Source: Qipengyuania aurantiaca (lineage in GTDB: Bacteria > Pseudomonadota > Alphaproteobacteria > Sphingomonadales > Sphingomonadaceae). From it: 64,000 nt of DNA. Of this stretch, positions 1 to 7,826 are shown piece after piece (within the stretch, counting starts at the first letter, position 1; each line of letters starts with the position of its first letter). The notes under the pieces were generated by a model. That model saw only the letters and a list, made by a program, of their open reading frames with translations, did not search any database and was not told the origin of the DNA. The stretch spans positions 124,001-188,000 of the forward strand of contig NZ_CP081295.1 in NCBI RefSeq assembly GCF_019711375.1, written 5' to 3'. The translations under genes were made by a program, and so were the position numbers.

Positions 1-183
1 GGCGATCCGCTGTCGATCTACACCAAGGTCATGGAAACCTGGGTCGAAGGGTCGCTGGTCTTCGACCGCAGCGATCCGGAGGATGCCAAGTTCGCCACCG
101 GCGGCTTTGGTACCGCCAGCGACGGGCGCGCCGCCCACCACCATCTCGACAAGGAAGCCGCCAGCCTGGAGGGAGCACGATGA
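1..183 (+). CDS. Amidohydrolase family protein, C-terminal fragment
   Basis: The first 60 codons are the open 3' end of a gene that begins outside the window. The visible tail (ETWVEGSLVFDRSDPED...) resembles the C-terminus of secreted imidazolonepropionase-like amidohydrolases, where a 'WV.G..VFD' strand closes the small beta domain. It ends in a TGA that overlaps the ATG of the next amidohydrolase (ATGA), so the two are probably co-translated. Family assignment rests on a short segment plus the neighbour. Confidence 0.6.
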   Translation, partial: GDPLSIYTKVMETWVEGSLVFDRSDPEDAKFATGGFGTASDGRAAHHHLDKEAASLEGAR

Positions 184-1433
184 CCCCTATCGCCAAATCG
201 CGCCGCGCCTTCGCGGCCCTCACCGCCAGCCTCGCCGCCACTCTTGCTCCCGCGCTTGCCGCGCAGGATGTCGCCGTGCGCGGGGAAACCGTCCACACCA
301 TGGCCGGCGCCCCGATCAGCGACGGTGTGGTGGTCATCGAGGACGGTGTGATCACTGCCGTCGGCCCCGCCGCCACGACAGCCATCCCCGAAGGCATGCG
401 CGTCCTCAGCGCGCCGGTGGTGACGCCCGGCCTTATCGATGCGCATTCGACGGTCGGCCTTGCCGGCTATCTCAACCAGGACGGTGATCAGGACCAGCTC
501 GAAAACTCGGCCCCGATCCAGCCGCACTTGCGTGCAATCGACGCCTACAACCCGCGCGACCGGCTGGTCGAATGGGTGCGCGAACTGGGCGTCACCACGC
601 TCCACACCGGCCATGGTCCGGGCGCGCTGGTCTCCGGCCAGACCATGGTCATCAAGACCCACGGCGCGACGGTCGAGGACGCGGTCCTCGTCGAACGCGC
701 GATGATTGCGGCCAATCTCGGCGAGACTGCCATGGCCGACGGGCAGACCGCGCCCGGCACGCGCTCGAAGCAGATGGCCATGCTGCGCAGCGCTCTGGTC
801 GAGGCGCGCAACAACTTGGCGAGCCTCGAAAATGTCGACGGCGACGGGGAGAGCGACGACAAGCCTGCCAGGCGCGATCTCGTCAACGAGGCGCTGCGCG
901 ATGTGCTCGCCGGCAAGGTGCCGCTGATGGTCACCGCCTGGCGCGAACGCGACATCCTCAACGCCCTGCGCCTTGCCGAGGAGTTCGACATCCGCGTGGT
1001 GATCGACGGGGCGGCCGAGGCCTATCTCGTCACCGACCAGCTGCGCGAAGCGGGTGCTACCGTGCTGCTCCACCCGCCCCGCGCGCGCCAGTACGGCGAT
1101 CTCGAAAACGCCAGCTTCGACACCGCGGCCAAGCTGCGCGCGGCAGGCGTGCCTTTCGCCTTCCAGTCGGGTTACGAGGGCTATGTCCCCAAGACCCGCG
1201 TGGTCCAATGGGAAGCGGGCGTTGCGGCGGCCAACGGTCTCGGCATGGAAGCCGCGCTGGAGGCGATCACCATCGATGCCGCCCGCGCGCTGGGCGTCAG
1301 CGACCGGATCGGCTCGCTCGAAGTCGGCAAGCATGGCGATGTCGCGCTGTTCGAAGGCGATCCCTTCGAGACGGTCAACCGCACCCTCGGCGTGGTCATC
1401 GACGGCGTCGTTGTCAGCGATCAGCCGCGATGA
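180..1433 (+). CDS. Secreted amidohydrolase family protein (imidazolonepropionase-like)
   Basis: 417 aa with an N-terminal signal peptide ending near AALAAQD, so probably periplasmic. The N-terminal beta domain is followed by the family motif PGLIDAHSTVG (about residue 84). The usual metal site reads HxH; here the second His is replaced (H-S-T), so metal binding may differ or be lost. The C-terminal signature 'A.ALGVSDRIGSLEVGKHGDVALFEGDPFE' is clear. It overlaps the upstream amidohydrolase and the downstream nitroreductase by ATGA, suggesting one transcript. Substrate unknown; members act on dipeptides, imidazolones or other cyclic amides. Confidence 0.85.
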   Translation: MTPIAKSRRAFAALTASLAATLAPALAAQDVAVRGETVHTMAGAPISDGVVVIEDGVITAVGPAATTAIPEGMRVLSAPVVTPGLIDAHSTVGLAGYLNQDGDQDQLENSAPIQPHLRAIDAYNPRDRLVEWVRELGVTTLHTGHGPGALVSGQTMVIKTHGATVEDAVLVERAMIAANLGETAMADGQTAPGTRSKQMAMLRSALVEARNNLASLENVDGDGESDDKPARRDLVNEALRDVLAGKVPLMVTAWRERDILNALRLAEEFDIRVVIDGAAEAYLVTDQLREAGATVLLHPPRARQYGDLENASFDTAAKLRAAGVPFAFQSGYEGYVPKTRVVQWEAGVAAANGLGMEAALEAITIDAARALGVSDRIGSLEVGKHGDVALFEGDPFETVNRTLGVVIDGVVVSDQPR

Positions 1434-2134
1434 GCGACCCCGTCTACGGTTCGCCCGAAATGACCTATGAAGAGGTGGTCCGCTCGCGGCGCTCGATCCG
1501 CGGCTATCTCGACAAGCCTGTCCCGCGCGAGCTTATCGAGGAGGTGCTCGAAATGGCCATGCGCTCGCCCTCCTCGATGAACACCCAGCCCTATCACTTC
1601 CACGTGATCACCGGTGAACCGCTCGACCGCATCCGCAAGGGCAACACCGAGCGTATCCTCGCCGGCGAGCCCGACAGCCGCGAATTTCGCCGCGGAGAGG
1701 CCTTTGCCGGCAAACATCGCGACCGCCAGATCGCCTGCGCGGTGCAACTGTTCGAAGCCATGGGCATCGAGCGCGACGACAAGGAGAAGCGGCAGGACTG
1801 GGTCCTGCGCGGCTTCCGCCAGTTCGACGCGCCCGTCTGCGTCATCGTCACCTACGACAAGGAATTGTCCGGAAGCGACGATACGCCGTTCGACTGCGGC
1901 GCGGTCACCACGGCGCTGGTCAACGCCGCTTGGAGCCGTGGGCTCGGCTGCGTGATCAACTCGCAAGGGATCATGCAGTCGCCGGTCGTGCGTGAAAACG
2001 CGCATATCCCCGATGACCAGGTGATCATGAAGGCGGTGGCGATGGGATGGCCGGACGAGGATTTTCCCGCCAACCCCGTCCGGATAACGCGCCGCTCGGT
2101 GGAGGATGCGGCCCGCTTCGTCGGGTTCGACTAG
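1430..2134 (+). CDS. Nitroreductase family protein
   Basis: 234 aa, starting at an ATG that overlaps the stop of the amidohydrolase. The N-terminal FMN-binding motif RRSIRGYLDKPVP and the following 'SPSSMNTQPYHFHVI' are typical of the nitroreductase/NADH oxidase fold; the C-terminal 'VAMGWPDEDFPANP' matches the segment near the flavin phosphate. Likely a cytoplasmic, homodimeric FMN-dependent NAD(P)H oxidoreductase acting on nitro or quinone compounds. Physiological substrate unknown. Confidence 0.88.
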   Translation: MSDPVYGSPEMTYEEVVRSRRSIRGYLDKPVPRELIEEVLEMAMRSPSSMNTQPYHFHVITGEPLDRIRKGNTERILAGEPDSREFRRGEAFAGKHRDRQIACAVQLFEAMGIERDDKEKRQDWVLRGFRQFDAPVCVIVTYDKELSGSDDTPFDCGAVTTALVNAAWSRGLGCVINSQGIMQSPVVRENAHIPDDQVIMKAVAMGWPDEDFPANPVRITRRSVEDAARFVGFD

Positions 2135-2316
2135 GGGCAAGCAAACCCGAATTTAACCTTCGACATAGCTGCAAACGGGTCAGTTTCGTCCCACCGCATC
2201 CTCCCATCGGCTCGCCGAACTAACCTTGCCTCTTGATGCCGAATTAAGGCCGGTAGGCGAGGTAGCCGAAGGGCGCGCAGCTAGGGCGCGTCACGGCTCG
2301 ATGGAGGGTTACAATA

Positions 2317-2787
2317 ATGAAGAAACTGAAACTGGTCGCACTGCCCGCGGCGTTCGGCCTCGCGATCGCAGGCCCCGCGCTGCTGGCGCAAGAAGGCGGC
2401 GACGGGAAGGATACGCCCGATGGCACGGAAACGGAAACCGAGGTCGTCGAATCGAACGGCGCCGTGGTCACCCGCACCGCGATCACAGAAGAGGTCGCCG
2501 TGGTCGACGAGAACGGCGAGCCCCTGCTCGACGAAAATGGCAATCCGACTTACGAAACGGTCGAAACCGGCGGCTGGGTGCAGACGATCGAAACCCCCTC
2601 GGGCAATCGTCACACCATCACGAAGGAAGAGGGCCAGCGCGCCATCGTGACGCATGAGCGTGCCGAGCGCACCGAACGCGTGGCGCGTGCCGAAAAGCCC
2701 GAAAAGCCCGAGCGCCCGGAAAAGCCGGAGCGTCCCGAAAAGCCCGAACGTCCGGAGAAGCCCGAACGTCCCGGCCGCGGCGGCTGA
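2317..2787 (+). CDS. Secreted protein with Lys-Pro-Glu-Arg repeat tail
   Basis: 156 aa, preceded by GGAGGG at a good distance. A signal peptide (MKKLKLVALPAAFGLAIAG...) ends around LLAQEG. The central part is acidic and beta-rich in appearance ('VVDENGEPLLDENGNPTYETV'). The last ~30 residues are near-perfect tandem KPERPE units ending in RPGRGG. Such tails are often disordered and may contact polyanions or peptidoglycan. No family recognised; function unknown. Confidence 0.7.
   Translation: MKKLKLVALPAAFGLAIAGPALLAQEGGDGKDTPDGTETETEVVESNGAVVTRTAITEEVAVVDENGEPLLDENGNPTYETVETGGWVQTIETPSGNRHTITKEEGQRAIVTHERAERTERVARAEKPEKPERPEKPERPEKPERPEKPERPGRGG
2692..2784 (+). repeat. In-frame tandem repeat encoding KPERPE units
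   Basis: About five 18-bp units encoding Lys-Pro-Glu-Arg-Pro-Glu lie at the 3' end of the 156-aa secreted protein gene. The units vary mostly at third positions, so the amino acid pattern is kept while the DNA drifts. Confidence 0.85.
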
Positions 2788-2871
2788 TCCGCTGACTTTC
2801 CGGCGCGTGGCCTCCCGGTCGTTCAGGAGACCGGAGCAGGCGGCGCGCCTCCCCATTCAGGAATGACCACA

Positions 2872-3660
2872 ATGAACCGCTTGATTGCCGGTGCATGCGC
2901 CGCATGCGCCCTCGCCCTGCCCCACGCTGCTTCGGCGCAGGATTACGTCCAGCTCAGCACCGGCGTCGACTATTCGAGCGGCGATTACGGCGCGGACGAA
3001 GACACCACCATGCTGGCCGTACCGGTCGGCGTGAAGCTCAAGACGGGCGATCTCAGCCTGCGCGTCTCGGTTCCGTGGGTCACGGTCGACGGCCCGAGCG
3101 GCGTGATTCCCGGCGATGGCGGCGTGCGCGGCGGTGGTCGGGGCGGCGGTGGTGGCGATCCGGTCGAAACCGTCTCGCGCTCCGGCCTTGGCGATATCGT
3201 GGCGGCGGCGACCTATTCCTTTGCCCTGTCGGACGCGACCTATTTCGACCTCACCGGCAAGGCCAAGCTACCGACCGCTTCGGTCGAGAAATCGCTCGGC
3301 ACCGGGACGACCGACTTCACGCTTCAGGGCGAGGTCCTGCAGGTCTTCGGCGATGTCAGCGCCGCCCTGCGCGCCGGTCGCCGCTTCAACGGCGAGAGCG
3401 ACGATTTCGCGCTCGACGACGTGTGGCTGGGCGGCGCGAGCCTGTTCTACGTCAACGGCCCCACCACCTGGGGTCTCGACTACGACTGGCGCGACGGATC
3501 GCTGCCCACCGCGCCCAATCGGAGCGAAGTGACCGGCTCGGCGACGCACAAGCTCAGCGATGCGATCCGCCTCCAAGGTTACGCCTATACCGGCCTGTCC
3601 GACGGCAGCCCCGATCTCGGCGCAGGCGCGCAGGTGCTCTATCGATTCGGCAGCAACTGA
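2872..3660 (+). CDS. Putative outer-membrane beta-barrel protein
   Basis: 262 aa from the ATG at 2872, chosen because AGGA at 2859-2862 is 9 bases away from it but abuts the alternative ATG at 2863. The signal peptide ends at AASAQD. The mature protein consists of alternating hydrophobic/aromatic strands ('YFDLTGKAKLP', 'TWGLDYDWRDG', 'QGYAYTGLSD') and finishes '...AQVLYRFGSN', like transporter/porin-type barrels of the MetA-degradation superfamily. One predicted loop (residues ~80-95) is almost pure Gly/Arg. It follows the KPERPE protein and is closed by a strong terminator. Ligand unknown. Confidence 0.65.
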   Translation: MNRLIAGACAACALALPHAASAQDYVQLSTGVDYSSGDYGADEDTTMLAVPVGVKLKTGDLSLRVSVPWVTVDGPSGVIPGDGGVRGGGRGGGGGDPVETVSRSGLGDIVAAATYSFALSDATYFDLTGKAKLPTASVEKSLGTGTTDFTLQGEVLQVFGDVSAALRAGRRFNGESDDFALDDVWLGGASLFYVNGPTTWGLDYDWRDGSLPTAPNRSEVTGSATHKLSDAIRLQGYAYTGLSDGSPDLGAGAQVLYRFGSN

Positions 3661-3688
3661 CGGTCCGCCTGCATTGCCGAAAATGGCG

Positions 3689-3716
3689 AAAGGCCGGGGG
3701 CGACCCCGGCCTTTTT
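3689..3716 (+). terminator. Rho-independent terminator
   Basis: GGCCGGGG (3692-3699) pairs with CCCCGGCC (3704-3711) around a GCGA loop. The stem is extended by AAA/TTT and followed by TTTTTCTTTT. It closes the barrel-protein transcription unit. Confidence 0.92.
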
Positions 3717-3874
3717 CTTTTCCGGCCACGGCTCATCGCAAACGGCCTGGCAGCGAGCGGTTGCGTCCCTGCGACGGATGCATTTTGCATTAATCTGGAA
3801 TTCACTCCCGGAGGCCGACCGCCTTTTCATCGAAGCCGGAAAAGCCCCCGTTCCGGCCCAGAGTGGAGACACCC

Positions 3875-4216
3875 ATGAAGATAAATATCCTTCTCGTCGC
3901 AAGCGGCTCGTTCCTGGCACTGTCCGGCGTATCTGCGGCTGCACAGGACGCTCCTCCCGCCGAAGTCGAAACGGCCGCACCCGCATCCGATGACTCTGCA
4001 ACGAAGGATGCTTCCTCGCCAGCACTAGACGAGGTTGCCAGCGAGCTCGACGCCATGGACGCGGAAGAAGGCTCGAAGAACGACGCGGTCATTGTCGCTG
4101 CCGAGGCCTCTACCGATGCCTCCCTCGACCACGACAAGATAGACCATGCGCCGCAGGGCGAGGAAATCGAGCCGGATGCCGACGACGCAGAAGCCGATCC
4201 TGACGACGACGATTGA
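3875..4216 (+). CDS. Small acidic secreted protein
   Basis: 113 aa. The ATG at 3875 is preferred over an in-frame GTG at 3863 because GGAGA lies 5 bases before it. The signal peptide ends near VSAAAQDA. The mature chain is extremely rich in Asp, Glu and Ala and ends in a run of Asp (EADPDDDD), with no Cys and little predicted fold. It may be disordered and bind cations, but no family is recognised. Confidence 0.65.
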   Translation: MKINILLVASGSFLALSGVSAAAQDAPPAEVETAAPASDDSATKDASSPALDEVASELDAMDAEEGSKNDAVIVAAEASTDASLDHDKIDHAPQGEEIEPDADDAEADPDDDD

Positions 4217-4250
4217 ACACGGCTGACATTTAGCCAAAGCAACAGACCAA

Positions 4251-4290
4251 GGCGCCTGCCCCCTCTCCCCCTAAACCCCAAGCAGGCGCC
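4251..4290. repeat. Inverted repeat (9-bp arms)
   Basis: GGCGCCTGC (4251-4259) and GCAGGCGCC (4282-4290) are perfect complements separated by a pyrimidine-rich 22-nt loop. It lies between the acidic protein gene and the terminator-like hairpin just downstream; it has no T tract of its own. Confidence 0.6.
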
Positions 4291-4313
4291 AACGCCGGTA
4301 ACTTTCCGGCTTG

Positions 4314-4346
4314 CGGCCCGCGCCCTGTGCGCGGGCCGTAATCGTT
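4314..4346 (+). terminator. GC-rich hairpin, probable terminator of the acidic protein gene
   Basis: CGGCCCGCGC (4314-4323) pairs perfectly with GCGCGGGCCG (4329-4338) around the loop CCTGT, followed by a short TAATCGTTT tail. The stem is very strong but the U tract weak. Confidence 0.55.
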
Positions 4347-4420
4347 TGACGAATGGCGATCGGAGGCGCTCGCCGGGAAAGAACATCGCGGAGAATGGTT
4401 CGCTATGCAGGAGGACCGCT

Positions 4421-5194
4421 ATGGCTGGTGCGATGACGAAGATTGGTGAAGATTTCTGGCGGCTGGACGGCGACTTCCGCATCGGAGGATTGCTGAACGT
4501 CGGTACACAGGCGTCCCTTGTCCGGCTGGGCGACGGGCGTTTCGTTTTCCTCGACAGTTACACCCCGTCGGACAGCGTGAGGGCCGAGGTGGACCTTTTG
4601 ACCGACGGCGGCAGCAAGCTAACGGCGATCCTCAACCTGCACCCCTTCCACACGCTCCATTGCGAATGGATGCACCGTGCCTATCCCGAGGCGGCGCTCT
4701 ACGGGACGGCCCGTCACCTGCGGAAGCTGCCAGATTTGCCGTGGCAGGACGAGCAGTGCGAAAGCGGTGTGCTGGCCGAACGCTTCGGGGCGGATTTTGA
4801 CTTTGCAATTCCCGAAGGCGTCCCGCTGGTGTGCGAGGACGAGAGCGTGCATTTCTCCTCCATCCTCGCGCTGCATCGCAAGAGCGGGACGATCCATGTC
4901 GACGACACGCTCGTCTATCTCGACAAGGGCTTTCCCTTCAGCCTCCTACCGCTGAACCAGCGCGTCGATTTCCACCCGACGCTGGCCAAGGCGCTGGAGC
5001 CGCGCGCCGGTGCAGCCGAAGAATTTCGCGAATGGGCGATTGCGCTGGGCGTCGAATGGGCTGGTGCCAAGCGGATAGCCGCCGCTCACAACGCGGTGCG
5101 CGATTTGGGACCGGAAGAATTTCCGGACCTGATCGGAGCGGCGCTCGGAAGGGTAAAATCCGTGCTCGACGCGCATAAGGCCGAGCACGGATAA
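4421..5194 (+). CDS. Metallo-beta-lactamase-like hypothetical protein
   Basis: 257 aa. Start set at 4421 because AGGAGG (4409-4414) is 6 bases upstream; the frame stays open further 5' but lacks such a site. An N-terminal 'FRIGGLLNVGTQASLVRLGDGRFVFLDSY' segment resembles the opening strands of the MBL fold. The His-rich 'LHPFHTLHCEWM' sits where the HxHxDH metal motif is expected, but the spacing is altered, as in DUF4336-type relatives. It faces the polyamine operon tail-to-tail with 4 bases between stops. Enzymatic activity uncertain. Confidence 0.6.
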   Translation: MAGAMTKIGEDFWRLDGDFRIGGLLNVGTQASLVRLGDGRFVFLDSYTPSDSVRAEVDLLTDGGSKLTAILNLHPFHTLHCEWMHRAYPEAALYGTARHLRKLPDLPWQDEQCESGVLAERFGADFDFAIPEGVPLVCEDESVHFSSILALHRKSGTIHVDDTLVYLDKGFPFSLLPLNQRVDFHPTLAKALEPRAGAAEEFREWAIALGVEWAGAKRIAAAHNAVRDLGPEEFPDLIGAALGRVKSVLDAHKAEHG

Positions 5195-5198
5195 AAGA

Positions 5199-6401
5199 TC
5201 AGCGCAGGCTCACCACATTGTCCGCTTCGGGGCGGACGCGGCTTCCGTCGTAAAGGCTTGCCATGGGTTCATCGGTGACGATGATGCGTTCGGCGGCGCC
5301 AAAGCCGTTGAAGTCGGTCTTCATCGCCGCGCCATAGGCGCCGAGCATGCCGATCTCGATATAGTCGCCGGCCTGGATATCCTCGGGCAGGCCGAAGGGA
5401 CCGGGCATGTAATCGGCGTCGTCACAGGTCGGGCCGTAGAAGGCGAAGTCCATCTCCGGCTTGATCAAGTCGTCCTCCAGCGCGCGGACCGGGAATTTCC
5501 AGTCCACATGCGCGGCATCGAACAACGCGCCATAGGCGCCGTCGTTGATGTAGAGCTCTTCGCCGCGGCGCTTTTCGACCTTCACAGCAAGGCTGCTGTA
5601 TTCGGCGCACAGCGCGCGGCCGGGTTCGCACCACAGCTCGGCGTTATAGGCCACAGGCAGCGCGTAGAAATGCTGGTGGATGATCTTGAAGTAATCTTCC
5701 AGCGGCGGCGGCTCCATGCCCGGATAGACGCTGGGGAAGCCCCCGCCCACGTCGATCATGTCGATGACGACCGAAGCCTCCGCAATCGCCGCACGCGTCC
5801 GGTCGAGTGCCTGCACATAGGCGAACGGGCTCATCGCCTGGCTGCCGACGTGGAAGCACACGCCGAGCCAGTCGGCGTACTGACGGGATTCCTGCAGCAG
5901 CGCAGGCGCTTCGGTGAGGTCGCAACCGAACTTCGCAGCAAGGCTGAGCGCTGCATGCTCGCTCGAAACGCGCAGGCGCACGCAAAGGCGCAGGTCGGTG
6001 GCTGGCTCGCCATCCTCGCCGCGGGTCGCCTCGACAATCTTCAGCAGTTCTTCCGACGAATCGAGGCTGAACGTCTTCACGCCATGCTGAAAATAGGCTT
6101 CACGGATGGCGCCGGGCGATTTGACCGGGTGCATGAAGCACAGCGTCGCATCGGGCAGGACCGAACGGACCATGCGCACTTCCGCAATCGAAGCAACGTC
6201 GTAATGCGTTACACCGTTATCCCACAGGATCTGCACGAGATCGGGCGAAGGATTGGCCTTCACCGCATAGAGCGACTTGCCCGGAAACTTCTCGACGAAG
6301 AAACGCGCCGCGCGCGCAGCGGCGTGCGGTCGGTTCAGAATTACGGGTTCGTCCGGCGCGAGAGCGCGAACTACGGACCGGGCGTCAGGGAAATGCTGCA
6401 A
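5199..6401 (-). CDS. Type III PLP-dependent ornithine/lysine decarboxylase
   Basis: About 400 aa, eukaryotic-ODC-like fold (alanine racemase type). The PLP lysine is in YAVKANPS (about residue 48), followed by HVGSQ, the Gly-rich DVGGGFPSVYPG, CEPGRAL and the catalytic-cysteine motif GPTCDDADY near the C-terminus. It decarboxylates ornithine and/or lysine to putrescine/cadaverine, the diamine needed by the carboxynorspermidine-type enzymes in the same operon. No ATG fits: the TTG at 6401 has AGGGGG about 10 bases upstream and agrees with the usual N-terminus; an in-frame TTG at 6446 would start inside the leader structure. Ornithine versus lysine preference cannot be read from sequence. Confidence 0.88.
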   Translation of the reverse strand: MQHFPDARSVVRALAPDEPVILNRPHAAARAARFFVEKFPGKSLYAVKANPSPDLVQILWDNGVTHYDVASIAEVRMVRSVLPDATLCFMHPVKSPGAIREAYFQHGVKTFSLDSSEELLKIVEATRGEDGEPATDLRLCVRLRVSSEHAALSLAAKFGCDLTEAPALLQESRQYADWLGVCFHVGSQAMSPFAYVQALDRTRAAIAEASVVIDMIDVGGGFPSVYPGMEPPPLEDYFKIIHQHFYALPVAYNAELWCEPGRALCAEYSSLAVKVEKRRGEELYINDGAYGALFDAAHVDWKFPVRALEDDLIKPEMDFAFYGPTCDDADYMPGPFGLPEDIQAGDYIEIGMLGAYGAAMKTDFNGFGAAERIIVTDEPMASLYDGSRVRPEADNVVSLR

Positions 6402-6436
6402 CTCAAGGGACCCCCTAAACAGTCCTTGCGGACCAT
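6371..6436 (-). other. Short overlapping frame (21 codons) at the decarboxylase start
   Basis: An ATG at 6436 opens MVRKDCLGGPLSCSIS... and stops at TAG 6371, overlapping the decarboxylase start in another frame. Its first codons make the GTCC-GCAA-GGAC hairpin. It could be a leader peptide coupled to decarboxylase translation or a chance frame; no clear ribosome site is visible. Confidence 0.25.
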
Positions 6437-6530
6437 GAAACGACAAGCTGCCTTGCGGTTAGGAAGTCCCCTTGGGGCAGCAGGAGCAGCGCAAATAGAA
6501 GGATTCGGTAAGAAAGCAAGCCAAATCGGC
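6402..6530 (-). promoter_or_regulatory. Structured leader before the ornithine decarboxylase (speF-type candidate)
   Basis: On the minus strand GCTGCC/GGCAGC (6481-6476 with 6452-6447) closes a CCCCAAGGGG hairpin region, and GTCC-GCAA-GGAC (6433-6422) forms a GNRA-loop hairpin. GGGAC (6470-6466) can pair with GTCCC (6411-6407) just after the AGGGGG ribosome site. A conserved leader (speF motif) is known in front of alphaproteobacterial ornithine decarboxylases, and the text 'ACTTCCTAACCGCAAGG' resembles what I recall of it. The likely role is polyamine-responsive control. Boundaries are approximate. Confidence 0.5.
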
Positions 6531-6600
6531 GGTGCAAATGCTCCGGACTTGCTTAGTCAAAGACTGGCGAAACCGCCTGTTCCCACCTTCCGTCGCCGGC

Positions 6601-7779
6601 CTAGCTCAACCGGTCGCGAAAGGTGTCGTAACCGAACTCCTTCACCAGCTCGAGCTGGTCGGTTTCGCTGTCCCACATGTAGATGCCGGGCAGCTGGACA
6701 CCGTTGAAGGTGTTGGTCTTCACCATCGAATAATGCGCCTGGTCGAGGAAGGCGAAGCGCTTGCCCACCTCTGCCCCGCCCTGAATGCGGTAGTCGCCGA
6801 TCACGTCGCCTGCGAGGCAGGAGGGGCCGCCGATGCGGACTTCGGGCGTCTCGTGGTCGCTCGCCTCGCCCAGCATGGCGGGGCGGTAGGGCGCCTCGAT
6901 CACGTCCGGCATGTGGCAGGTCGCGGAAACGTCCGCGATGGCGACGGGCAGGCCGTTGAAACCAATGTCGAGGATGGTGCCGACGAGGATGCCTGCGTCG
7001 AGCGCCACGGCCTCGCCCGGCTCGAGATAGATTTCCGCGCCGGTATCGTCCTTCGCGTCCTTGAGGAATTCGATCAGCTCCTCGCGCTGGTAATCGGCGC
7101 GGGTGATATGGTGCCCGCCGCCCATGTTGATCCACTTGAGCTGGCCGAACCACGGCTCGATTGCGTCGAACACGCGGTCCCAGGTCTGGATCAGCGGCTC
7201 GAGGTCCTGTTCGCACAGATTGTGGAAGTGGATGCCCTCGACACCTTCCATGATCTCCGGTGTCAGCTGGTCGAGCGGGAAGCCGAGACGGCTGCCCGGA
7301 CTGGAGGGATCGTAGCGGGGAACTTCGCCGGTCGGCACCTGCGGATTGATGCGCAGGCCGACTTCGAAATCCTGGCCGGAGGCGCGCGCGTTGTCGAGAA
7401 TGAGAGCCGCGCGCTGCATCTGGCCGGGCGAATTGAAGATGACATGGTCGGACAGGCGGCAGACTTCGTCCAGTTCCTCCGGCTTGTAGGCCGCGCAATA
7501 GGTGCTGATCTCGCCATCGTAGAACTCGGATGCCAGCCGCGCTTCCCACAGGCCCGAAGTGCAGACCCCGTCGAGATATTCGCCAATGATCGGCGCCGCG
7601 CTCCACATGGAGAAGGCCTTGAGCGCGGAGAGCACCTTGATCTCCGCCTCGTCGCGGATTTCGGCGAGTATCTGGCAATTGGCGCGCAGCTTGGCCGCAT
7701 CCACCACGAAGGCGGGGCTGTCGACGCGGTTCAAATCGAAATGGGCAAAGGCGCCCGGATCGCCGGCTTTTGTTTCCAT
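6601..7779 (-). CDS. nspC: Carboxynorspermidine/carboxyspermidine decarboxylase
   Basis: 392 aa, beginning at an ATG (METKAGDPGAFAHFD). Fold type III PLP enzyme; diagnostic segments include 'SPAFVVDAAKLRANC', the PLP lysine in 'VLSALKAFSMWS', 'GIHFHNLCEQ', 'INMGGGHHITRADY', 'YLEPGEAVALDAG' and the C-terminal Cys motif 'GGPSCLAGDVIGDY'. It removes the carboxyl group from carboxy(nor)spermidine in the aspartate-semialdehyde-dependent polyamine route, working with the dehydrogenase at 9229-10440. About 200 bases separate it from the downstream diamine-producing decarboxylase. Confidence 0.93.
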   Translation of the reverse strand: METKAGDPGAFAHFDLNRVDSPAFVVDAAKLRANCQILAEIRDEAEIKVLSALKAFSMWSAAPIIGEYLDGVCTSGLWEARLASEFYDGEISTYCAAYKPEELDEVCRLSDHVIFNSPGQMQRAALILDNARASGQDFEVGLRINPQVPTGEVPRYDPSSPGSRLGFPLDQLTPEIMEGVEGIHFHNLCEQDLEPLIQTWDRVFDAIEPWFGQLKWINMGGGHHITRADYQREELIEFLKDAKDDTGAEIYLEPGEAVALDAGILVGTILDIGFNGLPVAIADVSATCHMPDVIEAPYRPAMLGEASDHETPEVRIGGPSCLAGDVIGDYRIQGGAEVGKRFAFLDQAHYSMVKTNTFNGVQLPGIYMWDSETDQLELVKEFGYDTFRDRLS

Positions 7780-7826
7780 GGCAGCGCATCTAGGCGCGCC
7801 GGCGCCGATGCGAAAGGGGGGAGATG

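Noticed and set aside
2692..2784. Possible CRISPR-like direct repeats
   Set aside because: Units are contiguous, 18 bp and in frame with a secreted protein; there are no spacers or cas genes.
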